A DNA stretch of 45,621 nt from Vulcanococcus limneticus LL (GTDB taxonomy: Bacteria; Cyanobacteriota; Cyanobacteriia; PCC-6307; Cyanobiaceae): assembly GCF_002252705.1 (NCBI RefSeq), contig NZ_NQLA01000026.1, forward strand, positions 1 through 45,621, in the 5' to 3' direction. Within the stretch, counting starts at the first letter, position 1. Every line of letters begins with the position of its first letter. A program made the position numbers and the translations under genes. Positions 1-8,188 of this stretch are shown here, piece by piece. The notes under the pieces are model-generated. The model was not told the DNA's origin and did not search any database. It saw nothing but the letters and a program-made list of their open reading frames with translations.

Positions 1-166
1 TCTTGAACTTACAACACCGGTGGCTCGCGCCTCCTTCGTCGTAAGTCGCCTCAGAATTCCGCTCGGGTTCCCCCGGTGGCTCCTTGGCGCCGCGCGCTCG
101 CCTCTCGGCTCCCGCGCAGTCCAAAACCATAACACCCCTCTCCCCGATCTGGCAAACGGGTCGGGG
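1..166. other. Left-edge spacer, no supported gene
   Basis: No recognisable gene is seen between the window edge and the stop codon of the phosphatase gene. On the minus strand a frame opens with ATG at 128-130 after a purine-rich stretch and stays open to the edge, but its translation (Arg/Gly/Glu-rich) resembles nothing I know. On the plus strand ACTTACAAC (8-16) can pair with GTCGTAAGT (38-46) around a smaller GC hairpin, so a structured RNA or leader running off the edge is possible. The decamer CCGGTGGCTC occurs twice (17-26 and 73-82). Confidence 0.3.
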
Positions 167-985
167 TCAGGAGGGCAGATCACCCGCCACCAGGGCCTCG
201 GCCCAGGGCAGGAAGGTGGTCAGGGTCTCGTCGTTGCGAGCAGCCAGCACGGGGTAGTCGGCCCGGGCCAGGTCTTCGCCGGGCACCAGCTGGGCCGGAT
301 CCTGCAGTAGCCAGCGCAGCGGACACCGCAACTCCGTGAGCACCAGCCAGGCCGCCGCCAGATCCCAGATCTTGGGGGTGGCCTCCAAAGCTGCAACGGT
401 CTGGCCCATGGCCACACTCACCAGGTTCAGGCTGGCCACCCCAAACAGGCGGATCTTGCCGGGAAAGCGCCGGTTGGGCAGTTTCTGCAGCACGCCGATC
501 GAACGGCTGCAGAGCGAGGCGCAGCCGGCCACCTGGGTCCGGGCCGAGGGGGGAGCCAGCCGTTTGTGGTTGCGCCAGGCCCCCCCGCCGCGAACCGCCA
601 CGATGCGCTGACGCAACGGCGGCACATCCAACACCGCCAGCACCGGCACGCCCGCCTCAAAGCGGGCGATCGAGATGGCCCAGTAGGGGATGCCGGCCGC
701 GAAATTGGTGGTGCCATCGAGGGGATCCACCACCCAGAAGGCGGAACTGCGGGGCACCGACTGGCTGCCCTCCTCGCTCAGCACCCCCTCGCCAGGGAAC
801 AGCTCGGCCAGACCAGCCACCAGGGTGGCATCACTCCAGCGGTCACAGGCGGTGATCAGGCTGCCGTCGGGCTTGGCCTCTGAATCCAGCTGACCGAAAT
901 CCTGGCGCTGGCGCTCGGCCACCCGATCCAGCAGGGCTTCGAAGGCCGCCAGTTCAGTGGGAAAGGCAGGGGAGGAGACCGTCAT
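167..985 (-). CDS. Inositol monophosphatase family protein
   Basis: Predicted Mg2+-dependent sugar-phosphate or inositol-phosphate phosphatase of the IMPase/SuhB/HisN superfamily, 272 aa and probably cytosolic. The metal-binding core is visible: Glu pair at 71-72 (SEEGS), DPLDGTTNF at 87-95, and the second signature IWDLAAA around 206-212. The start chosen is the ATG at 983-985. It overlaps the stop of the upstream PucC-type gene as ATGA, so the two are probably translationally coupled. A longer in-frame extension to 1150 lies wholly inside the upstream gene and is Pro/Arg-rich, so I rejected it. The exact substrate (myo-inositol-1-P, histidinol-P, fructose-1,6-bisP) cannot be told from sequence; family membership is secure. 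Confidence 0.9.
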   Translation of the reverse strand: MTVSSPAFPTELAAFEALLDRVAERQRQDFGQLDSEAKPDGSLITACDRWSDATLVAGLAELFPGEGVLSEEGSQSVPRSSAFWVVDPLDGTTNFAAGIPYWAISIARFEAGVPVLAVLDVPPLRQRIVAVRGGGAWRNHKRLAPPSARTQVAGCASLCSRSIGVLQKLPNRRFPGKIRLFGVASLNLVSVAMGQTVAALEATPKIWDLAAAWLVLTELRCPLRWLLQDPAQLVPGEDLARADYPVLAARNDETLTTFLPWAEALVAGDLPS

Positions 986-2292
986 CCGAGTTCCGCGACA
1001 AGGACGCGCTGCAGGATCTGGCCCGTATCGGCCCGGAACTGACGCAGGTTGATCCGCTCCAGCAGCACCAGGGCGGCCAGGGCAATGGCCACCTCGATCA
1101 GCAGGACAGCGGCAAAGGGCAGGAACACGCCATCCCCAGGCTGGATCCAACGGGCCAGATCAAGCAGGCCGCCCCCCAGCAACTTGCCCAGGGCCCGCGA
1201 GATGGCCTGGGCCAGGCCCCACACACCCACGAAGGTGCCGGCGGCCTCGGGCAAGGTGAGATCGAGCATCAGACACAGGGTGCTGTTGGTGCCGATCCCA
1301 GACGCGATGCCGAACAGCAGCATCACCAGCTGGAGGAGCGGCACCCGGGCCGTGAGGCCCACCAACACCAGCAGCAGCAGGCTGACCATGATCAGCTGGC
1401 AGCCGAGCCGGGCACTGGCGAACTTGCCGAGCCGGGGCACGATCCAGAACCCCGCCAGCAGCAACCCGGCCAGGGTGCCGATGCCCCAGGTGGCGCTGAG
1501 GGAGGCCGTGGCCGCGATCGGCATCCCGAACACGTCGGCCCCGTAGCTCTCCAGGATCGGATCCTGCAGGAACAGGGCCAGGGTGAACAGCAGCAGGAAG
1601 GCGAAGAACACGAGCACCTGCCGGCTGGAGGTGATCAGGCGCCAGGCCTGGGGCAGGGTGAGGGCGTCGTCCCGATCGGCGCTGCTGCTGCGGTCACCGG
1701 ATGCGGCCGGCGCTTCCATGCCATGGGTGGCCACCACGCTGAGCAGGAACACCACCGCAGCCACCTTGGCCATGAAGCCGAGCAGCACCGGCTGCAGCAG
1801 GGCCGGATCGGTGACGCCATCGATGCCCTTGAGGCTGAGGGCAGTGGCGATCGCCCCCGCCACGATGCCGACCGTGAGCATGCACCAGATCAGACCAACG
1901 GCCCGGGGACGTTCCTGCTCATCGGTGAGGTCGATCACCAGGGCCAGGTAGGGGGTGCTGGCCAGGGAAATCGCCAGGCCATAGAGGGCAAACAGACCGC
2001 AGAGGGCCACAACTCCCGCGGCAATGGCGCTGGAGCTGCCGCTGGCCAAGGCCCCATGCAGCGAAAAGATCAACGGGATCGACGCCACCGCCAGAGCCGA
2101 GAACAGGGCGGATCCCAGGCGGATATAGGGGACGCGATGGCGCCCGGCGAAGGGATGGGCATCGGAGATCTGCCCGAACAGCACCCGGGATGGGGCCATG
2201 AACTGCTCAAAGGCCAGGGCCCCGCCCACCAGCAGGCCGGGGAACTGCAGCTCGCTGAGCATCACCCGGTTGAGCATGCCCGCGAAGATCAC
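982..2292 (-). CDS. PucC/BCD-family MFS carrier
   Basis: Polytopic inner-membrane protein of the PucC (BCD) branch of the major facilitator superfamily; about 12 hydrophobic segments can be picked out. PucC relatives in phototrophs are linked to pigment handling and antenna assembly, so a role with chlorophyll or chlorophyll-proteins in the thylakoid is an inference. Family features are the N-terminal FAGMLNRVM segment, LVGGALAFEQF and the GQISDAHPFAGRHRVPYI loop after the second helix. The only canonical start is GTG at 2290-2292. The same frame continues upstream to an in-frame stop at 2386-2388 and encodes LRLGLFQGCLGCLA, which matches the start of helix 1 in relatives, with no ATG, GTG or TTG; a CTG at 2356-2358 may be used. 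Its stop overlaps the phosphatase start. Confidence 0.85.
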   Translation of the reverse strand: MIFAGMLNRVMLSELQFPGLLVGGALAFEQFMAPSRVLFGQISDAHPFAGRHRVPYIRLGSALFSALAVASIPLIFSLHGALASGSSSAIAAGVVALCGLFALYGLAISLASTPYLALVIDLTDEQERPRAVGLIWCMLTVGIVAGAIATALSLKGIDGVTDPALLQPVLLGFMAKVAAVVFLLSVVATHGMEAPAASGDRSSSADRDDALTLPQAWRLITSSRQVLVFFAFLLLFTLALFLQDPILESYGADVFGMPIAATASLSATWGIGTLAGLLLAGFWIVPRLGKFASARLGCQLIMVSLLLLVLVGLTARVPLLQLVMLLFGIASGIGTNSTLCLMLDLTLPEAAGTFVGVWGLAQAISRALGKLLGGGLLDLARWIQPGDGVFLPFAAVLLIEVAIALAALVLLERINLRQFRADTGQILQRVLVAELG

Positions 2293-2428
2293 GGCCAGGC
2301 AACCCAGACAGCCCTGGAACAGGCCGAGGCGCAGCAGGCGGGGGAGGGGGAGAGTCAGCTGGCCACCTTCAGCTGGGAGTGGAGGTTAGGACGAAAGCGG
2401 AGCTTGTCAGCAACACGCGGCGGCTGGC

Positions 2429-4231
2429 TCAGCTGCCGGCAGGGGCCGGGGCGCGGCGGAGGGTGGCCTGGCATGCGGGCTGCAGGGGCTCGGGCGGCAC
2501 GGGCACGTCGATGCCGGTGCTGGGCTTGACGGCACCGAGGTTGGGGGGCTTGCAGACGGCCACCGTGTCGAGGCCGGTGCGGCGACGCAGCTCGGCCAGG
2601 CTGCTGTTGTACTGGGCAAGGGCCTGGGAATAGCGCACCTCGGCGTTCGTGAGGTCACGCTGGGTGTCGACCACCTCCCGCTGGGTGCTCACGCCGGCCT
2701 GGAAGCGCAGACGGGCCAGGCGCAGGGATTCGCGGGTGGAGATCACCTCGCGGGAGGTGGTCTGGATGTCGCGGTTGTTCTTGCCCAGTTCGGCGAAGCT
2801 GCGTTCGACCTCGAAACGCACCGTGTCGCGCTGATCGGCGAAGCGGAAGGCATTCTCCTGGGCCCGCTGCTTGAACTGGCGCGACTCAGCCGCAGCCCGG
2901 CCGCCGTCAAATAGGCGCCAGCTGAGGTTGAGGCCCACGGCGTTGCTCACCTGATACTGGTATTCGCTCCAGCTGATGGTGTTGGAGCCGACACTGGAGC
3001 CACCGGCGAAGCGCTCGGCCGAGAAGTTGTTGAAGATGTTCAGGAAGGGCTGAACGGCTCCCAGGGCAGCGTTGGCCTGGCTGTTCGACACCGAGATGTC
3101 GAGGATGGCGTTGCTGAGCTCCTCGCGGAAGGCGTAGGCCGCGATGATGCTCTCCTGCAGCGACGGCGTCCAGACGCCCAGGGCCCGCAGGGGTTCCTTG
3201 GCGGTGGGGGTGATGTTCTGGGGCAGATTCAAGATCCGGGCCAGGTCGCGGCGGGCGACGGTCTGGTCCGCGATCGAGTTGGTCAGCAACTGCTGGTCGC
3301 GGGCCAGCTGGGTCTCGGCCTCGAGCACCTCCAGCTTGGTGGCCACCCCGGCCTGGAAGCGGGCCCGGGCGTCGCGCAAGCTCACCAGCGAGGCCCGCAC
3401 CGACTCCTGGCCGATCCGCACCCGGTCATCGGCGAGCTGGAGCTGGAAGTAGGCCTGGGCCGCCAGCAGCCGCAGCTCCCGCAGACCGATCAGGTACTGG
3501 TTCTTGGCCTTTTCGAACTGATCGCGGGCTGCGGCGATCTGGGGAACCCGCTGGGGGTTGATCAGGGCCCAGTTGATGCCCAGGGTGGCCTGGGCGCCCC
3601 CGAGCTTGGTATACGAGAGTCCGTCTTGGGCAAAGGAGCCATCCGGCAGGGCGTTGTAAGACTCGGCCTGGAACAGGCCCGGAGCGTTCTGGGCGTTGAG
3701 GGTAACCGTGGGGTACCAGGCCGCAATCTGGGCTCGCAGGTTGGACTTGGCCTGCTCCACCTGGCTGGCGATGGCCTTGAGGTTGGGGTTGTTCACCTCC
3801 GCCAGGTTTTCGACCTCCCGCAGATCCAGGGGCCGCAGCTCGCGGATCATCACCTGCTGGACCGTGGTGGGCAGGGCCAGGGTGGCCGGAGCCGCCAGGC
3901 GCTGCAGGGCCGGATCCAGCTTCGTGGCGGCGGGAGTCAGCACCTTGGGGTTGGATTTGGGCCGGGAGCCCTTGACGCTCGGGGCCAGCGGCAGGATCTG
4001 CTGCTGGGGATCGAGGTTGGGGAAGGAATTGACGGGCGGGGGGGGAGCGGCGGGCGCCTGGACGGGACTTGCCGTGGTGCCACGGGTGGACTGGGCCACC
4101 TCGGCCTGAGCCGCCGCTGGACTCGCCTGGCCAGCAGCCGGGGCCACGACCTCGGCCCGCACGGGGGTGACCGACACGGGAGCAAGACAGGCCCCCGTGA
4201 GTGCAAGCCATGCCTTCCAGGAACGTCCCAC
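2429..4231 (-). CDS. TolC-family outer-membrane efflux protein
   Basis: Outer-membrane channel component of tripartite efflux or type I secretion systems, 600 aa. A signal peptide ends near residue 26 (PVRA). A Pro/Ala-rich linker of about 100 residues follows, then the two repeated helical OEP domains (about 130-360 and 370-565) with their typical Gln/Ala/Arg-rich coiled-coil helices and VSLRDARARFQAGV and LRLARLRFQAGV repeats. The start is GTG at 4229-4231; no in-frame ATG precedes the signal peptide. The C-terminus has two extra Cys and a Pro-rich tail. No membrane-fusion protein or ABC/RND pump lies next to it, so it probably serves as a shared TolC. It sits 34 bp downstream of the PDZ/radical SAM gene, same strand. 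Confidence 0.92.
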   Translation of the reverse strand: MGRSWKAWLALTGACLAPVSVTPVRAEVVAPAAGQASPAAAQAEVAQSTRGTTASPVQAPAAPPPPVNSFPNLDPQQQILPLAPSVKGSRPKSNPKVLTPAATKLDPALQRLAAPATLALPTTVQQVMIRELRPLDLREVENLAEVNNPNLKAIASQVEQAKSNLRAQIAAWYPTVTLNAQNAPGLFQAESYNALPDGSFAQDGLSYTKLGGAQATLGINWALINPQRVPQIAAARDQFEKAKNQYLIGLRELRLLAAQAYFQLQLADDRVRIGQESVRASLVSLRDARARFQAGVATKLEVLEAETQLARDQQLLTNSIADQTVARRDLARILNLPQNITPTAKEPLRALGVWTPSLQESIIAAYAFREELSNAILDISVSNSQANAALGAVQPFLNIFNNFSAERFAGGSSVGSNTISWSEYQYQVSNAVGLNLSWRLFDGGRAAAESRQFKQRAQENAFRFADQRDTVRFEVERSFAELGKNNRDIQTTSREVISTRESLRLARLRFQAGVSTQREVVDTQRDLTNAEVRYSQALAQYNSSLAELRRRTGLDTVAVCKPPNLGAVKPSTGIDVPVPPEPLQPACQATLRRAPAPAGS

Positions 4232-4265
4232 CGCCTACTGACCCGGATTACTCGTTGGGCAGAGC

Positions 4266-5657
4266 TTAGTGAGTGGATCCCCAATCAGCCAGGCATCCGG
4301 CCACGACGTCATCTGCCCCATGCACCAACCGGATCGGCACCGGCAGCTGCGCCGCCACGGCCTCCAGGGTCTGGTCGTCGAGGAACACCGGCTCGCCCTG
4401 GCGCAGGGTGACCGCCGGCAGCAGCAGCTCCTCCCCCAGGTCGCGGCCGGCCAGACCCTCCAGCAGATCGGCCCCGGTGAGCAGGCCCGTCACCACCTGG
4501 TCCTGGCCCCAGTAGGGGCTTGGGAGCCCATACAGCAGCACCTCCAGACCCGCCACGGCATTGAGCCGATCGACGGCCGGCTGCAGGGCCTCGGCCACCA
4601 GCTTGCCCACGACCCAGCTCACCCGCCGCGGGGCGGGCAGAGAAGCCGGCAGCTCAGCGGTGGCCTCCTCCATCGCCTCCAGGAAGGCGCGGATACTGCC
4701 GACGCCATTGCCCTCCTGGGGCAGGTCCTCGTAGGCATCCCGCGGGGGCAGCGGCAGGCCCGCCATCAGATACCACTCATCGGAAAGCCAGGCGAAGCGG
4801 CTGCCGAACCGGTCGCGGAAGTGCTGCTGCAGTGGCTCCACCTGGGCGATCACGCGCCGGGCGCAGGCCCAGTCCACCGGCTCCAGGCCATCGCCCTCGG
4901 GGCGGAAGCGGGTGAGACCCACCGGCACCACCGCAGCCGAGAGCACGGCGGGCCAGTCGCCAGCGGCGAAGCCCGCCAGATCCAGCAGGGTGCGCTCCAG
5001 GGCCGGGCCGTCGTTGAGGCCGGGGCACACCACCACCTGGGCGTGGATCTGCAGCTGCCGCTCGGCGAACCAGGCGAGCTGCTCCATCAGGAGGGCCGCC
5101 CGCGGGTTCACCAGCAGGCGCGAGCGCAGCTCGGGATCCGTGGCGTGGACCGACACGAACAGGGGTGAGAGGCGCTGTTCCTCGATCCGCCGCCAGTCGG
5201 CGGCGGTGAGGTTGGTGAGGGTCAGGTAGGAGCCGTAGAGGAAGCTGAGGCGGTAGTCGTCATCCTTGAGGTAGAGGCTGCGGCGGTGGCCCGGCGGCTG
5301 CTGGTCGATGAAGCAGAAGGCGCAGGCGTTGTTGCACTGCTTGAGGCCGTCGAACAGGGCCTCGCTGAAGCCGAGCCCCAGGCCCTCGTCCGCGTCCTTC
5401 TCCAGCTCCACCACGTGGACGGTGCCATCAGGGTCCTGCACCTCCAGGGTGAGGTCCTCGGCCCCCACCAGGAACTGGAAGTCGATCAGGTCGCGCGGGC
5501 GAACCCCATTGACGCTCAGCAGCCTGTCGCCGGGCTGGAAGCCCAGCTCCTCGGCGATGGAACCCGGCTCCACCAGCTCCACCAGCGCCGGCTGGGGCAG
5601 GCGCTGGTGATCGCCCAGATCCGCCAGGGCGATGCCGGCCGAGGGTTCATTCCACAC
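4266..5657 (-). CDS. PDZ/DUF512 radical SAM protein (TIGR03279 type)
   Basis: Putative iron-sulfur protein of the cyanobacterial TIGR03279/DUF512 family, 463 aa; its reaction is unknown. Residues about 25-85 form a PDZ-like domain (LVELVEPGSIAEELGFQPGD). Then comes a radical-SAM cluster motif CNNACAFC with Cys 108, 112 and 115, followed by FIDQQPPGHRRSLYLKDDDY, which is characteristic of the family. The C-terminal DUF512 part includes YLMAGLPLP and a GNGVGS loop. I chose GTG at 5655-5657 because the frame upstream is Arg/Pro-rich and overlaps uppP by more than 100 bp. From this GTG the protein begins directly before the conserved PDZ start, 26 bp after the uppP stop. Expected to be nearly universal in cyanobacteria. 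Confidence 0.88.
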   Translation of the reverse strand: MWNEPSAGIALADLGDHQRLPQPALVELVEPGSIAEELGFQPGDRLLSVNGVRPRDLIDFQFLVGAEDLTLEVQDPDGTVHVVELEKDADEGLGLGFSEALFDGLKQCNNACAFCFIDQQPPGHRRSLYLKDDDYRLSFLYGSYLTLTNLTAADWRRIEEQRLSPLFVSVHATDPELRSRLLVNPRAALLMEQLAWFAERQLQIHAQVVVCPGLNDGPALERTLLDLAGFAAGDWPAVLSAAVVPVGLTRFRPEGDGLEPVDWACARRVIAQVEPLQQHFRDRFGSRFAWLSDEWYLMAGLPLPPRDAYEDLPQEGNGVGSIRAFLEAMEEATAELPASLPAPRRVSWVVGKLVAEALQPAVDRLNAVAGLEVLLYGLPSPYWGQDQVVTGLLTGADLLEGLAGRDLGEELLLPAVTLRQGEPVFLDDQTLEAVAAQLPVPIRLVHGADDVVAGCLADWGSTH

Positions 5658-5683
5658 AGGCGGCCTGGCTCTGCTCGTTGGCC

Positions 5684-6556
5684 TCAGTCTGCGACGCCGC
5701 TGAACCGGCCGGCCCAGAGCAGCAGCGACAGGCCGAACAGCAGGCGATAGCCCACGAACCACCAGGTGCTGTGCTGCTGCAGGAAGCGCAGCAGCCAAGC
5801 GATGGCCAGCCACGACACCACCGCGGCCGTGACGATGCCCACCAGAAGGGGGATCGCCCCTCCGGCGACGGGCTTGGCCAGCGCCTCCTTCAGCTCGATC
5901 AGGCCGGCCAGGGTGATGGCGGGAATCCCCAGCAGGAACGAGAAACGGGCGGCATCGGCCCGGCGCCAGCCGTCAAACAGCGAGGCCGTGAGGGTGCTGC
6001 CGGAACGGGACACCCCAGGTACCACGGCCAGGGCCTGGGCCAGGCCCACCACCAGACCGTCCCGGACCCGCACCTCCGCCAGCAGGCGGCGACGGCGGCC
6101 CAGCCGCTCGGCCAGGGCCAGCAGCAGGGCCATCGCAATCGACACCCAGCCGATCACCGGCAGGCTGCGCAGCAGGGAGTGGTCGTAGTCGGGGATGTAG
6201 CGCTTGATCGCCAGGCCCGCCACCAGGATCGGCACGGTGCCCAGCAGGATCGCCAGGCCCAGGCGGGCCTCGGGCTCCTGCCAGTCGCCCTGGCGGCTCG
6301 CCCGCAGCATGCCGCCCCCCACGTCCGCCAGGTCGCGGCGGAAGTAGGCGAGCACCGCAACGATGCTGCCCAGCTGGATCACTGCCGTGACGGCGACGCC
6401 AGGATCGCCCCAGCCCAGCAGCAGGGGCACCACCTTGAGATGGGCGGTGCTGCTGATCGGCAGAAATTCGGTGAGGCCCTGCACCACCCCCAGGACAACG
6501 TAGCGCCAGGTGGCCTCCCACACCCCGATGTCCTGCGGCGAGGCGATCGGAAGCAT
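5684..6556 (-). CDS. uppP: Undecaprenyl-diphosphatase UppP
   Basis: Integral membrane phosphatase (BacA/UppP) that dephosphorylates undecaprenyl diphosphate, recycling the lipid carrier for peptidoglycan and other envelope glycans. The protein has 290 aa, normal for the family. The first signature is QGLTEFLPISSTAHL at 26-40 with the catalytic Glu at 30. The second is GVSRSGST at 181-188 with Arg 184. About eight hydrophobic helices are visible. ATG at 6554-6556 is the natural start. The gene is the first of a same-strand run with the radical SAM gene 26 bp downstream. It is a known bacitracin-resistance determinant in other bacteria. Confidence 0.97.
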   Translation of the reverse strand: MLPIASPQDIGVWEATWRYVVLGVVQGLTEFLPISSTAHLKVVPLLLGWGDPGVAVTAVIQLGSIVAVLAYFRRDLADVGGGMLRASRQGDWQEPEARLGLAILLGTVPILVAGLAIKRYIPDYDHSLLRSLPVIGWVSIAMALLLALAERLGRRRRLLAEVRVRDGLVVGLAQALAVVPGVSRSGSTLTASLFDGWRRADAARFSFLLGIPAITLAGLIELKEALAKPVAGGAIPLLVGIVTAAVVSWLAIAWLLRFLQQHSTWWFVGYRLLFGLSLLLWAGRFSGVAD

Positions 6557-6741
6557 GGGCGCGGGTTCAGGAGCTTGGCGCCGACCCTATGGCGGCGCCG
6601 CTTCCTTGACCAGCACGGGGAACACGCCCGGGCCATCCCGCCGGAACCAGGGTGTGGGCCGCCGGATCCACGGGGCCCCTGAACCGCATCGCCCCTGAAC
6701 CGGTGCGTCCCTTAAGGTTGATCACCTTTCTTCACAACCAG

Positions 6742-7521
6742 GTGCTCGGGGTCCGGCCCAACCTTGCCACCAGAACGCCGGCCCAGTCGCTGCCTGCACC
6801 CCAGGTTCTGGCCCTGACGGCCGCTGAGCTAGGGCGCTGGCAACTGCAGCACCGTGACGGCCTGGCCACCGCGGCGGCCCTGCTGGTGGCCCTGCCCGTG
6901 TTTCTGCAGGCCCCCTGGGTGCGGATTCATCCCTTCAGCGCCGCCCTGGCCACCCTGCCGCTGCTGCTGCTGGGCCTGGCCCTTGAGCGCCTGGCGCAGC
7001 AGCGCCCCCGCAGCATCGGCTGGTCCGACGCGGGCCCGCTGCTGGTGGGGTTCAGCGGCAGCTGGCTGGGGGGCTGCCTGTTCTGGGGCTGGTTCCGCCT
7101 GCACCCCCTCTGGCACCTGCCGATCGAAGCGTTTGCCCTGCCCCTGGCCCTGGGGGGCCTGTGGACCAGGCGCTGGCGCATGGCCGCCAGCTTCTACCTG
7201 GCCTCGCTGCTGGGCACGGCCTGCACCGATGGCGTCATGGCCCTCACCGGGGTGATGGGCCACTGGATCGCTGTGCTCGAGGCGGCGCCGGCGGATGCCG
7301 CGCTGCGGCTGCAGCAGGCGGCCCAGGGAGTGCTCGAGCCCCTGCCCCTGGCCGTCGTGAGCCTGGCGGGCACGGCCTTGGCAGCCCTGTGCCGGCGCTA
7401 CTGGTCCCACCCTGATCCAGCCTGGCGGCTCGCCGCCTCGGCCCTGGCCACCACCCTCGCGGTGGACGGCCTGTTTCTGGCCGCCGCCCTTTGGGCGCCG
7501 CACCTGAGCGGCCTGATCTGA
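6742..7521 (+). CDS. DUF3120 membrane protein
   Basis: Cyanobacterial membrane protein of unknown function that I assign to DUF3120, about 259 aa. Seven or so hydrophobic segments are seen, beginning with LATAAALLVALPVFLQAPWVR and including the conserved-looking GSWLGGCLFWGWFRLHPLWHLPIEA loop. The start is uncertain. GTG 6742 is chosen because it leaves a short tail before helix 1, but the frame is open further up with GTG at 6703 and 6652. It is followed by psbU on the same strand, and this neighbourhood (DUF3120, psbU, nadB) seems conserved in marine relatives from memory. The 12-mer GGCCTGATCTGA containing the stop codon is repeated 26 bp downstream. Confidence 0.7.
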   Translation: MLGVRPNLATRTPAQSLPAPQVLALTAAELGRWQLQHRDGLATAAALLVALPVFLQAPWVRIHPFSAALATLPLLLLGLALERLAQQRPRSIGWSDAGPLLVGFSGSWLGGCLFWGWFRLHPLWHLPIEAFALPLALGGLWTRRWRMAASFYLASLLGTACTDGVMALTGVMGHWIAVLEAAPADAALRLQQAAQGVLEPLPLAVVSLAGTALAALCRRYWSHPDPAWRLAASALATTLAVDGLFLAAALWAPHLSGLI

Positions 7522-7658
7522 CGGGCTGCCCGAAGGGCCTGATCTGAAGAACTGCAAAAGCCTTCAGGGCCGGGGCCGGAGCCGAGGCGGCCCACCTGTA
7601 GGTTTGCAGCACAGACTGCCCCGCAGTCGCTCAGATCCCCGTTCAGACGGAGTTTTCG

Positions 7659-8036
7659 ATGAAACGGCTGGTTTCCTGGCTCATGGGCGGCGTGCTGCTG
7701 GCCGGCCTGCTGCTCGGCCTGGTGATGCCTCCCAGCGCTCAGGCCGCCGAGCGCCGCAATGTGGCGGACCAGAAGCTCGCCGAGCGCGGCGACAAGGTGG
7801 ACCTCAACAATTCGTCGGTGCGGCGCTTCAAGCAGTACCCCGGCTTCTATCCCACCCTGGCCGGCAAGATCGTGCTGGGTGGCCCCTACGAGAACGTCGA
7901 CGACGTGCTCAAGCTCGACCTGACCGAGCGCCAGAAGGAACTGTTCGAGAAGTACAAGTCCAACTTCACGGTCACCGCCCCCTCGATCGCCCTCAATGAA
8001 GGCTTCGACCGGATCAACGACGGGCAATACCGCTGA
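7659..8036 (+). CDS. psbU: Photosystem II extrinsic protein PsbU
   Basis: The 12-kDa extrinsic lumenal subunit that caps the oxygen-evolving complex of photosystem II and stabilises the Mn4CaO5 cluster, chloride requirement and thermotolerance. The precursor is 125 aa with a Sec-type signal peptide ending in PPSAQA at about residue 29; the mature part is 96 aa. The helix-hairpin-helix-like core is clear: KVDLNNSSVRRFKQYPGFYP, then LAGKIVLGGPYENVDDVL. ATG 7659 has GGAG six to ten bases upstream. A strong intrinsic terminator lies about 80 bp past the stop, so it is probably transcribed with or without DUF3120 but not with nadB. Confidence 0.98.
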   Translation: MKRLVSWLMGGVLLAGLLLGLVMPPSAQAAERRNVADQKLAERGDKVDLNNSSVRRFKQYPGFYPTLAGKIVLGGPYENVDDVLKLDLTERQKELFEKYKSNFTVTAPSIALNEGFDRINDGQYR

Positions 8037-8118
8037 GGGGCGATCAGATCCTGCGGTTCGTTGACCCCAATCCCGGTCCCCAAACCTCAGCTCTCGTATC
8101 CTTTGTTCAGTGGTGAAC

Positions 8119-8148
8119 GCCGTCGGGCCCTCCCGGCGGCTTTTTTTT
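8119..8148 (+). terminator. Intrinsic terminator after psbU
   Basis: GCCGTCGGG (8119-8127) pairs with CCCGGCGGC (8132-8140) across a 4-nt loop, with one G-U wobble, and is followed by eight T residues (8141-8148). It separates psbU from nadB, whose ATG is 41 bp downstream of the T-tract. Confidence 0.9.
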
Positions 8149-8188
8149 GGCTTCACGGCTGTTCCAGGCCGGCAGTGGTGAACGCGGA

